From Streptomyces coeruleorubidus (GTDB lineage Bacteria > Actinomycetota > Actinomycetes > Streptomycetales > Streptomycetaceae), in assembly GCF_028885415.1 (NCBI RefSeq), contig NZ_CP118527.1, positions 8,494,001-8,558,000 on the forward strand: 64,000 nt of DNA. Direction: 5' to 3'. The position numbers were made by a program, and so were the translations under genes. The notes under the pieces are model-generated. The model had not been told where the DNA came from and did not search any database. It saw only the letters and a program-made list of their open reading frames with translations. Every line of letters begins with the position of its first letter. Within the stretch, counting starts at the first letter, position 1. Positions 16,383 to 25,800 of this stretch are shown piece by piece.

Positions 16383-17389
16383 CCACGACCCGCATCCTCG
16401 TCACCGGCGGAGCCGGCTTCATCGGCTCGGCCTACGTCCGCTCACTGCTCGGTCCGAACGGCCCGCCCGATGTCGCGGTGACCGTGCTGGACAAGCTCAC
16501 CTACGCGGGCAACCCCGCCAACCTGGACGACGTCCGCTACGCCGACGGCTTCGCGTTCGTCCGGGGCGACATCTGCGACGCGAACCTCGTCGACGAGTTG
16601 GTGGCGGCGCACGACCAGATCGTGCATTTCGCGGCCGAGACCCACGTCGACCGTTCCCTCCTCGGCGCCGACGTCTTCGTCCGGACGAACGTCCTGGGCA
16701 CCCAGACCCTGCTGGACGCGGCCCTGCGGCACGCGCCGAAGATCTTCATCCACATCTCCTCCGACGAGGTGTACGGCTCCATCCGCAACGGCTCCTGGCC
16801 GGAGACCGACCCGTTGCGGCCCAACTCGCCCTATTCCGCCTCCAAGGCCGCCTCGGACCTCATGGCGCTGTCCTACCACCGCACCCACGGCCTCGAAGTC
16901 CGCGTCACCCGGTGCTCCAACAACTACGGCCCCCACCAGTACCCCGAAAAGGTCGTCCCGCTGTTCATCACCCGACTGCTGGACGGCCAACCGGTGCCGC
17001 TGTACGGCGACGGCCACAACGTCCGCGACTGGATCCACGTCGACGACCACGTGCGCGGTATCGAACTCGTCCGCACCCGGGGCCGCCCGGGCGAGATCTA
17101 CAACATCGGCGCCGGCAACGAACTGTCCAACCGGGACCTGACCGGACTGTTGCTCCACGCCTGCGGCGCCGACTGGGCGGACGTGCGGTTCGTCGAGGAC
17201 CGCAAGGGCCACGACCGGCGTTACTCGGTCGACTTCACCAAGATCCGCACGGAACTCGGGTTCATACCGCTCAAGGACCTGGCCACGGGGCTCACGCAGA
17301 CCGTCGCCTGGTACCGGACGCACCGCTCCTGGTGGGAGCCACTGCAGCGGCGGGCGGCCCGGAAGGAGAGGTTCCCTCTTCTGCCCTGA
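16379..17389 (+). CDS. rmlB: dTDP-glucose 4,6-dehydratase
   Basis: 336 residues, coupled to rmlA by an ATGA overlap. Motifs are complete: VTGGAGFIGSAYVR, FAAETHVDRSL, ISSDEVYGS, the catalytic YSASK with Y152/K156, and TRCSNNYGPHQYPEK. It dehydrates dTDP-glucose to dTDP-4-keto-6-deoxyglucose. No RmlC or RmlD gene follows in this window, so the intermediate is finished by enzymes encoded elsewhere or used for a different deoxysugar. It belongs to the coupled ugd-uxs-rmlA-rmlB series. Confidence 0.94.
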   Translation: MTTTRILVTGGAGFIGSAYVRSLLGPNGPPDVAVTVLDKLTYAGNPANLDDVRYADGFAFVRGDICDANLVDELVAAHDQIVHFAAETHVDRSLLGADVFVRTNVLGTQTLLDAALRHAPKIFIHISSDEVYGSIRNGSWPETDPLRPNSPYSASKAASDLMALSYHRTHGLEVRVTRCSNNYGPHQYPEKVVPLFITRLLDGQPVPLYGDGHNVRDWIHVDDHVRGIELVRTRGRPGEIYNIGAGNELSNRDLTGLLLHACGADWADVRFVEDRKGHDRRYSVDFTKIRTELGFIPLKDLATGLTQTVAWYRTHRSWWEPLQRRAARKERFPLLP

Positions 17390-17419
17390 ATGTCGAGAAA
17401 CGCCTTTGAGAGACCAGCC

Positions 17420-19303
17420 ATGAGCCCACCCATCGAGGACTACGCCCTCATCAGCGACCTGGAGACAGCCGCCATGGTCGGCCGGGACGGCTCCGTCGAC
17501 TGGCTGTGTCTGCCCCGGTTCGACTCGCCGGCCTGCCTCGCGGCCTTGGTGGGCACCGAGGCCAACGGCTTCTGGCGGATCGCGCCCGTCGGCTCCGTCG
17601 CCGGTGGCGCCTGCACCCGACGCGCCTACCGGCCCGACACACTGGTCCTGGACACCGTGTGGGAGACCGCGGCCGGCGCGGTACGCGTCACCGACTTCAT
17701 GCCGCCGCGGGCCGAACTGCCGTGCCTCGTACGTGTGATCGAGGGTCTTGCGGGTGCCGTGCCCGTGCGCAGCGAACTGCGGCTGCGCTTCCACCAGGGC
17801 CGGGTCGTGCCGTGGGTGCGGGACGCCGACTGCGGCGCCGTCGCGGTCGCCGGTCCGGACGCCGTCTGGCTCGGCGCCGACGGCCCGGTGCGGGCGCTCG
17901 GTGGCACGGACGCGATGGTCTGGGACGTCACCGTCCCGGCCGGTCGGCGGCTGGCGCTGACGCTGGCATGGTCGCCCTCGCACCGGTCCGAGCGGCCCAC
18001 CTCGCTCGCCGCCCCGGCGCAGACGCTGCTCGATGAGACCGCCGACTACTGGCGGCGCTGGAGCGCCCGGTGCCGCTACCAGGGACCGTGGCGGGAGGCC
18101 GTGGTGCGATCCCTGATCACCCTGAAGGCCCTCACCTACGCGCCCACCGGCGGCATCGTCGCCGCACCGACCACCTCGCTGCCCGGCTGCATCGGAGGCG
18201 AACGCAACTGGGACCACCGCTACTGCTGGCTGCGCGACTCCACCCTCACCCTGTCCTGCCTGCTGCGCAGCGGCTACCGGGAGGAGGCCACGGCCTGGCT
18301 GGACTGGCTCGTGCGGGCCATCGCCGGTGATCCCGCCGATCTTCAGACCGTGTACGGCGTCAAGGGGCAGCGGCTGCTGCCGGAGACCGAGGCGCCATGG
18401 CTGCCCGGCTACGAGGGATCCCGGCCGGTGCGGTTCGGGAACTCGGCGGTGGGCCAGTTCCAGCTGGATGTGTACGGCGAGGTCATGGACACGCTCTTTC
18501 TGTCGCTGCGGGCGGGGATCTCCATGCCCGCCCACGTCTGGGACCTGGTGGAGGCGCTGATGGGTTACCTGCACCGGCACTGGCGCGAACCGGACCAGGG
18601 GCTGTGGCAGGTGCGGGGCCCCAGACGGCAGTTCGTCCACTCCAAGGTGATGGCGTGGGTGGCCGCCGACCGGGCGGTGCGCATGGGCCGGCTGCTCGGC
18701 CGGAACGGATCCTCGGGCGAGTGGCAGGCCATGCGCCAGGAGGTGCATCGGGAGGTCTGCCGCGAGGGCTGGAACGCGGACCAGGGCTCGTTCGTGCAGT
18801 CGTACGGCTCCTCGGCCCTGGACGCCTCCGCCCTGCTGATCCCCCGGCTCGGCTTCCTGCCGGCTCGCGACGAGCGGGTGCGTGGCACCGTCCGGGCCGT
18901 ACGACGGCTCGGCCACGGCGGGTTCGTCCGGAGGTACGCGCCGGACGGCCTCGGCACGCACGACGTCGACGGCCTGCACGGCCGGGAGGGCGCGTTCGTG
19001 TCGTGCTCCCTGTGGTACGCCGATGCCCTCGCCGCGACCGGCCACCCGCGGCAGGCCCAGGAGACCTTCGAGCGCGTCCTCGCCGTCCGCAACGACCTCG
19101 GACTGCTCGCCGAACAGTGGGACCCGGACGCGGGCCGTCAACTGGGCAACGCGCCACAGGCGTACAGCCACATCGCTCTGGTCGAGACGGCGTTCGCCCT
19201 CTCATCGACACCAGGCCCGAGCCCCCGGGGTCCGGCAGCGACGGACCGGCTCCGAACCGGGGCGCCTCGAGCTGCCCGGTCACGAATGCGCACCCATGCC
19301 TGA
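17420..19303 (+). CDS. Glycoside hydrolase family 15 protein (glucoamylase/trehalase-like)
   Basis: 627 residues from ATG 17420; ATG 17390 directly after the rmlB stop is an alternative lacking a nearby ribosome binding site. The N-terminal beta-sandwich begins PIEDYALISDLETAAMVGRDGSVDWLCLPRFDSPACLAALVG in pieces typical of the trehalase-like GH15 group. The alpha/alpha barrel carries RNWDHRYCWLRDST and, near the C-terminus, EQWDP then PQAYSHIALV. Both active-site regions are kept, so activity is expected. There is no signal peptide, so it is probably cytoplasmic and may act on alpha-glucans or trehalose. It lies 30 bases after rmlB, suggesting a link to sugar supply rather than to polymer export. 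Confidence 0.87.
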   Translation: MSPPIEDYALISDLETAAMVGRDGSVDWLCLPRFDSPACLAALVGTEANGFWRIAPVGSVAGGACTRRAYRPDTLVLDTVWETAAGAVRVTDFMPPRAELPCLVRVIEGLAGAVPVRSELRLRFHQGRVVPWVRDADCGAVAVAGPDAVWLGADGPVRALGGTDAMVWDVTVPAGRRLALTLAWSPSHRSERPTSLAAPAQTLLDETADYWRRWSARCRYQGPWREAVVRSLITLKALTYAPTGGIVAAPTTSLPGCIGGERNWDHRYCWLRDSTLTLSCLLRSGYREEATAWLDWLVRAIAGDPADLQTVYGVKGQRLLPETEAPWLPGYEGSRPVRFGNSAVGQFQLDVYGEVMDTLFLSLRAGISMPAHVWDLVEALMGYLHRHWREPDQGLWQVRGPRRQFVHSKVMAWVAADRAVRMGRLLGRNGSSGEWQAMRQEVHREVCREGWNADQGSFVQSYGSSALDASALLIPRLGFLPARDERVRGTVRAVRRLGHGGFVRRYAPDGLGTHDVDGLHGREGAFVSCSLWYADALAATGHPRQAQETFERVLAVRNDLGLLAEQWDPDAGRQLGNAPQAYSHIALVETAFALSSTPGPSPRGPAATDRLRTGAPRAARSRMRTHA

Positions 19304-19630
19304 CGACGTCTTGCGCAGCGTCCTCTATTTTCACGCATGGTGCCGTATATCGCGATGCGACGCAGTATCTCTCCGTGCGCGTGCGGGAAATGGCGAGCCG
19401 AGTAAGCTGGATGCAAGACACGTAGATGTCTCGGCGAGAAGGAGCCCGCATACCGCCGCGGATACCGGCGATCGTGTATATCGGCGACCGTGTTCACAGG
19501 CGACCAGGACCGAGTCCCGGCCCCGATAATTCTCCTTTGTCAGCCCGATTCCACGGGCTTCTCCGCCGTCGCCCGGTGCCGTTCGCCCAGCTCCGTCCGC
19601 CCGATCAGTGGCTCTCCGGAGGTGAATTGG
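19304..19630. other. 327-bp intergenic region before the GGDEF-EAL gene
   Basis: No protein with a recognisable family is encoded here on either strand. It is locally AT-richer around 19325-19385 (CTCTATTTTCACGC and GCCGTATATCGC), which may hold the promoter for the signalling gene. The GTATAT word occurs again at 19475. No convincing terminator stem or copy of the TTTACG motif was found. Confidence 0.5.
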
Positions 19631-22600
19631 GTGAACGCGCGACTGCGAGGCAGGGCCGCGATAGCCGCGGTCAGCACATGCATCGTCGTGCTGACCGCGT
19701 TCTACTACATCTTTCCGGAACAGCGGCTGATCTTCGTCGCCATAGGAGCGACCGGCGTCACCGGTATCGTCCTGGGCGTCCTTCTCAACCACCCCGCGCA
19801 TCGACTCCCCTGGCTGTTGCTCGCCGCAGGAAACTTCGCCTTCGCCGCGGGACAGGCCGCCCAGATCATCCTCCTTCAGTTCTACGGGGAGAACCCGTTT
19901 CCGTCGATCGCCGACGGCTTCTATCTCGCGGCATATCCCCTCTATGCGGCCGGGCTGCAGGGCTTCGTCCGCTGGCGCACGAGTGGGCGGGACCGCGCGA
20001 GCCTCGTCGACGCGCTGACGCTGACCGTCGGCCTGGCACTGCTGTCGTGGCTCTTCCTCATCGAGCCGTACGCCCGCATCGAGGATCTCACCTGGGTGCA
20101 GAAGGCGTTCTCCATGGCCTATCCGCTCGGCGACATCCTCGTCCTGGCGATCCTGCTGCGCCTGCTCGCCGGCCGTGGCGGCAAGAGTCCCTCGCTCGTG
20201 CTGCTCACCGTGGGCACCTCCGGCCTGCTCATCGCCGACGTGGCCTACGGCCTGATACAGCTGAACGGGACCTGGCGCACGGGTACCGCGGTCGATCTCG
20301 GCTGGGCCGTGCTGTACGGCGCCTGGGCGGTCGCCGCGCTGCATCCGTCCATGCGGTCGCTGACCCAGCCGGTGGCATGGCGCGCCGAGACCGGCATGGG
20401 CCGGCTGACCCTGCTCACCCTGGCGTCGCTGATCGCACCGGCCATCCTCCTGATGACGGCGGTGCGCGGCGTGAGTACCAACGTCGGCGTGGTCGGGGTG
20501 TTCTCCGCGGTGCTCTTCGTCCTCGTGCTCTACCGCCTGGCGGGCGTGGCGGCGACCCACCGGCAGGCACTCGGCCGGGAGAAGGCGCTGCGCATCGCCG
20601 TGTCGTCGCTGGGCGGAGCGGGTGACCCGCGGGATGTGGCCGCCGCCGTCCACACTGCGGTGACGCAGCTCATACCGTACGGCCCGCCGCATTCCGCGCT
20701 GCTCACCGTGCCGGACAACACGCTCTGGGTGAACGGGGATCACGGCGAGGTACGCGGTCCGCTGTCCGCGCGGGGGACCGCAGCCGTCCGCGAACTGATG
20801 GCGTCCGGCGAGAGCCGCCTGGTGGCCCTCGACGGTGTGGGGCCCGCTCTTGCCGCCAGCCTCACGGGCCAGGACGAGGAGCCGACCCGCATCCGCCACG
20901 CGCTCGTCTGCCCGCTCACCTCGCAGGATCACCCCTCGGGCGATCCGCTGATCGGGGCGCTGATCGTGGCCGGGGACGAGCAGAACCTGCGCGTGCTCCA
21001 CGACACGCTGGCTACTCTCGCCGCGCAGACGGCACTTGCCGTGGCGCGGATCGCCCTCGCCCAGGAGGTCAACCGGCGCAACAGCGAAGCGTATTTCCGC
21101 ACCCTGGTGCAGAACGCCTCCGACGTCATCCTCATCCTCGACGACGACAACCGGGTCCGTTACGCCAGCCCGTCCGCCGACCAGATGCTCGGCGTTCCGG
21201 ACCTGGAGGGCACCCCCCTCATCGATCTGGTGCCGCCGCAGGACAGCCGCGCGGTGGCCGAGACACTCGGCCGGATACGGAGCGGCGAGTACCAGAACAG
21301 GCGCGAGCACTGGCGCATGGTCCGCGCCGACCGGACGTCCATCGAAGTCGAGGTGAGGTGGAGCGACCTGCGCGAGGAGGCGACCGTCGGCGGGGTGGTG
21401 CTCACCCTGCGGGACGTGACCGAACAGCTCAAGCTCGAACGCGAACTCACCCACCAGGCGTTCCACGACTCGCTCACCGGCCTGGCCAACCGCGTGCTCT
21501 TCCAGGACCGGGTCAGCCACGCCCTGGTGCAGGCTCAGCGCGACGGCACGGTGGTCGGCGTGCTCTTCATCGACGTGGACGACTTCAAGGTCGTCAACGA
21601 CATACACGGCCACAGTGTGGGCGACGAACTCCTGGTCGCCGTGTCACTCCGCCTCCAGACCGCCGTCCGGGCCTCCGACACCGCGGCGCGCATCGGCGGC
21701 GACGAGTTCGCACTGCTGGTGGAGGGGTCCGTCTCGCCGACGGGCGTGGAGCGGTTCACCGAGCACGTGATGAGCGTGTTCGCCGAGCCGTTCAGGCTCA
21801 GTGTGGGGCCGGTAGGCACGTACGCCAGCATCGGCGTCGCGACGACGGAGGACAGTGTCGACTCGGTCGAACTGCTCACCCACGCCGATCTCGCGCTGTA
21901 CTCGGCGAAGACGGCGGGCAAGCGCCAGTGGCGCCGCTACCACCCGGACCTTCAGAGCGGCATGGCCGAGCGGGCCAAGTTGCAGGAAGGACTGGACAGT
22001 TCGTCGATCGAGACGTCGTTCATGGTGCTTTACCAGCCCATCGTGGAGCTGACCAGCGGCCAGATCACCGGCTTCGAGGCGCTCGTTCGCTGGCCCCACG
22101 CCACGCGCGGCATGCTGCTGCCGGAGCAGTTCATCACGCTGGCCGAGGAGAGCGGCCAGATCGTTCCGCTCGGTGCCTGGGTGCTTGATCAGGCCGCGAC
22201 CGAGGCCGTCCGGTGGCAGGGCTCCCTGCGACGCGACAGGACGGCCGAGCGCAGCGCACCTTACGTCAGCGTGAATGTGTCGCCGCGTCAGTTCCGGGAC
22301 GAGGAGTTCTACCAGGTGATCCGGCGCGCCCTGGACCTCTCCGGCATCGAACCGTCGTCTCTCGTATTGGAACTGACCGAGAGTGTGCTGATGTACAACG
22401 ACGAACGTATCCTGGCGGAGATGAGTTCGCTCACCGAACTCGGGATCCGTATCGCGGTCGATGATTTCGGAACAGGCTACTCGTCGCTGAGCTATCTGCG
22501 TGAGTTCCCGATCTCGATACTCAAGATCGACAAGTCGTTCATCCACGAGCTCGGGCGCTCACCCGAACAGTACGCCTTGGTCGAGGGCATCACGCATCTC

Positions 22601-22807
22601 GCGGACACGCTCGGCCTCACGGTGATCGCCGAAGGAGTGGAGGACGTCAGGCAGCAGGAGTTGCTGATCTCCATGGGCTGCCGGCTCGGCCAGGGGTACC
22701 TCTTCGCCGAGCCGGTCAGCGCCGACGAGGCGGAGCACCTCGTCCTCGCGCCGCCGCTCGGCCGCCTGGCCGGATTCCCCGGGGCGCCCGCGGCGAGGAA
22801 GCGGTGA
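19631..22807 (+). CDS. Membrane-anchored PAS-GGDEF-EAL cyclic di-GMP enzyme
   Basis: 1058 residues from GTG 19631, placed by GGAGGTGA at 19618-19625. Domain order: about ten membrane segments in residues 1-300, a GAF-like region (roughly 325-470), a PAS domain (about 485-600), GGDEF, then EAL. The GGDEF motif is intact (RIGGDEF, G689 onward) and the EAL motif is intact (GFEALVRW, E816), with NVSPRQF, ELTES, DDFGTGYSSL and IKIDKSF-like blocks after it. Both synthesis and breakdown of c-di-GMP are possible. In Streptomyces c-di-GMP controls development, and in many bacteria it controls exopolysaccharide. Its place at the end of this locus suggests local control of polymer or peptide production, which is inference. 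Confidence 0.93.
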   Translation: MNARLRGRAAIAAVSTCIVVLTAFYYIFPEQRLIFVAIGATGVTGIVLGVLLNHPAHRLPWLLLAAGNFAFAAGQAAQIILLQFYGENPFPSIADGFYLAAYPLYAAGLQGFVRWRTSGRDRASLVDALTLTVGLALLSWLFLIEPYARIEDLTWVQKAFSMAYPLGDILVLAILLRLLAGRGGKSPSLVLLTVGTSGLLIADVAYGLIQLNGTWRTGTAVDLGWAVLYGAWAVAALHPSMRSLTQPVAWRAETGMGRLTLLTLASLIAPAILLMTAVRGVSTNVGVVGVFSAVLFVLVLYRLAGVAATHRQALGREKALRIAVSSLGGAGDPRDVAAAVHTAVTQLIPYGPPHSALLTVPDNTLWVNGDHGEVRGPLSARGTAAVRELMASGESRLVALDGVGPALAASLTGQDEEPTRIRHALVCPLTSQDHPSGDPLIGALIVAGDEQNLRVLHDTLATLAAQTALAVARIALAQEVNRRNSEAYFRTLVQNASDVILILDDDNRVRYASPSADQMLGVPDLEGTPLIDLVPPQDSRAVAETLGRIRSGEYQNRREHWRMVRADRTSIEVEVRWSDLREEATVGGVVLTLRDVTEQLKLERELTHQAFHDSLTGLANRVLFQDRVSHALVQAQRDGTVVGVLFIDVDDFKVVNDIHGHSVGDELLVAVSLRLQTAVRASDTAARIGGDEFALLVEGSVSPTGVERFTEHVMSVFAEPFRLSVGPVGTYASIGVATTEDSVDSVELLTHADLALYSAKTAGKRQWRRYHPDLQSGMAERAKLQEGLDSSSIETSFMVLYQPIVELTSGQITGFEALVRWPHATRGMLLPEQFITLAEESGQIVPLGAWVLDQAATEAVRWQGSLRRDRTAERSAPYVSVNVSPRQFRDEEFYQVIRRALDLSGIEPSSLVLELTESVLMYNDERILAEMSSLTELGIRIAVDDFGTGYSSLSYLREFPISILKIDKSFIHELGRSPEQYALVEGITHLADTLGLTVIAEGVEDVRQQELLISMGCRLGQGYLFAEPVSADEAEHLVLAPPLGRLAGFPGAPAARKR

Positions 22808-22885
22808 GGGTGGCGGCCCTCCGCCAAGAGGGGCGCACGTCGTGCTCCGCACCCGCAGGGCGCCGCGCGAGGCAGGAGACCCAAG

Positions 22886-25800
22886 GTGACGGGACGTGAT
22901 CACCTGTCGGCCGAGTCGGCCGTGCTGTGCGTCGTGCTGCGCAACGAAGAGGAGCAGTACGCGATCTGGCCCGCCGATCACCGGATTCCGGCCGGGTGGC
23001 ATCGGATCGGCGGACCGGCGTCCGCCGCGTGGTGCGGGAGCCTGGTCGAGCGCCTGTGGACCGACATGCGGCCCGCGAGTGTCCGCGTCGGGCGGCGTCC
23101 CCCGCAACCCGGGCCGGGCACCGTGCCGGAGCTGGTTCGGGAGCGGGCGCGGCGCGCGCCGTCCGCTCCCGCGGTGCTCTCGGACGAGGGCCGGCTCGAC
23201 TACGCCGAGCTGACCGGCCGCGCCGAGCGGCTCGCCCACGAGCTGCGGGAGTCGGGCGTCGACGCGGAATCCGTCGTCACCGTGTGCCTCGACCGCGCGC
23301 CCGAGCTGATCGTCGCGCTGCTGGCGGTGCTGAGCTCCGGCGGCGCGTTCCTGCCCCTCGACCCGGCGACTCCTCGGCAACGGATGGTCGCACTGGTCGC
23401 GGAGACCGGTTCACGCCTCATCGTCTCGAGCAGCGAGCACGCCCCCAAGTTCTCCGGGTGCTCAGCGCGGATCGTCCAGGCCGGGGAACCGGCCACGCAG
23501 GCGCCGCCGGCGGGCCCGCCGGCGGCGCCGGGCCCGCGGGTGGCACCGGGCCCGCGGCCGGAGGACCTCGCCTACGTCATCTACACCTCCGGATCCACCG
23601 GACCCCCCAAGGGTGTGATGATCACTCACGGGTCGCTGGCCCACTCCCTCACCGCGGTGGCCCGGGCGTACGAACTCAGGCCGGGCGACCGGGTGCTGCA
23701 CGCCGCGGCGCTCGGCTTCGACACCTCACTGGAGCAGATCTTCTCGACGCTGATCAGCGGCGCGACGCTCGTCCTCGCGGGAACGGGGACGTGGGCACCC
23801 ACCGACCTGCTGCACCGCCTCCCGGAACAGGGGATCACCGTCGCCGACCTGACCCCCGCCGTCTGGCAGCGGATCGTCTCCGTCGCGGACCGCGGCGCGA
23901 TCCTCGCGTCGCTCAGGCTCGTCATCGTCGGCGGCGAGATCGTCACCGCGAAGGACTGCCGCGCCCTGCTGCGCCGAATCCCCGGCGCGCGGCTCGTCAA
24001 CGCCTACGGGCTCACCGAAACGACCATCACGTCCACCATCTGCGACCTCGACGAGGAGGTGCTCGCCGCGCCGGACGCCGCCGTCGCCCCGGTCGGCAGG
24101 CCCCTGGAGGGCAATCGCGTCCACGTGCTCGACACCGAACTGCGCCCGGTGGCGCCGGGCGAGCGCGGCGAGATCTACATCGGCGGCCCGGGGCTGGCGC
24201 GCGGGGTCCGGTGGCAACCCGCCCTGACCGCGCAGCAGTTCCTGCCCGACCCGTACGGCACCGCACCGGGGGACCGGATGTACCGCACCGGGGATCTGGG
24301 CCGCCGGCGCTCGGACGGCAACCTGGAAGTCCTGGGCCGGATCGACGACCAGATCAAGATCCGCGGGTTCCGCGTCGACCCGGCCGAGGTCGAGGCGGCG
24401 CTCGTCTCCCACCCCGAGGTCGGCCAGGCGATGGTCGTGGCCCGGGCGCGCGACAAAGGCGACCGGGACCTCATCGCGTATTACACGACGACCGCGCCGC
24501 CGACCGGTGGCGAGGCGGCGCTGCGGGCACGGCTGCGGTCGGCACTCGCCGAGGTCCTGCCGGCCTACATGGTCCCGGCAGCCTTCCACGCGGTGGAACG
24601 GCTGCCCGTCACCCCCGGCGGAAAGCTCGACCGCAAGGCCGTGCCGGAAACCGGGACCCCGGCGAGGACGGCCGACGACGACGACCGTCCGGTGCAGCAG
24701 GGGATGGCCCAGTTGTGGGGCCAGATCCTGGATGTGGACTACGTCCGTCCGCAGGACGACTTCTTCGAGCTGGGCGGCAACTCGCTGCTGGCCATGGAGA
24801 TGCTTGCCCGGACCCGCGTCATATACGGCATCGGCATCACACAGATCCGCGACCTGACCCGTTCACTGCTGCGGCATCCGACGCTCGCCGCGTTCACTGA
24901 ATCCGTGCGCCAGGCACGTGCCGGCACACTGGCCCACCCGGAGGGCGGGAGTGTCGACTTCGCCGCCGAGACCGATCGGCGCGTTCCGGCGGTAGGCCGT
25001 GGCACGCCGGCTCCGCACCCCCGGCACCCAGGCGACGTACTCCTCACCGGAGCGACGGGGTTCTGCGGCGCGCACATGATCGACGAGCTGCTGCGCAGGA
25101 CGACGGGACGTATCCTCTGCCTGGTCAGGGCCTCCGACGAGCAGCACGGTATGGAGCGGATCCGCGCCAGCCATCAGCGGTACGTCCTCAGCGATCTGTC
25201 CAGCGCGCGCGTCCAGCCGGTCGTCGGCGACCTGGGCAAACCCGGACTGGGGCTGCCTCCCGGCCGGTTCGAGGAGCTGGGATCCACCATCGATGCCGTC
25301 TACCACTTCGGCGGCCAGGTCAACTTCATCTACCCGTACCACGAGTTGCGCGCGGCCAACGTCGACGGAACATACGAGCTCATCCGCCTCGCCGCCGGCC
25401 GGGCCGTCCCCGTCCACTTCACCTCCAGCATGGCGGTGCTCGCCGGATTCGGACCGGCCGGCGTGCGCCAGGTGACGGAGCACACGCCGCTGCGCTTCCC
25501 CGAGTATCTGTCGGTGGGATACGTGGAGACCAAATGGGTCGGCGAGGTCTTGCTGAAGAAGGCGTCCGAGGCGGGCCTGCCGGTCGTCGTCTACCGCCTG
25601 ATGGACATCACGGGGAGCAGCGAAACCGGCGCGATGAACACCAGCAGCGAGATGGCCGCCCTCTTCGGCTTCATCGCGCGGACCGGGCTGTGCCCTGACG
25701 TCCGGCTGCCGCTGGACTTCCTGCCGGCCGACCACCTCACCCGCGCGATCGGACACATCTCCACCCGCCTTCCCGCTCGCGGCGAGGTCTACCACCTCAC

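Noticed and set aside
16442..19171. A 909-residue minus-strand frame opposite rmlB and the GH15 gene
   Set aside because: Both plus-strand genes have clear catalytic motifs; the antisense frame has none.
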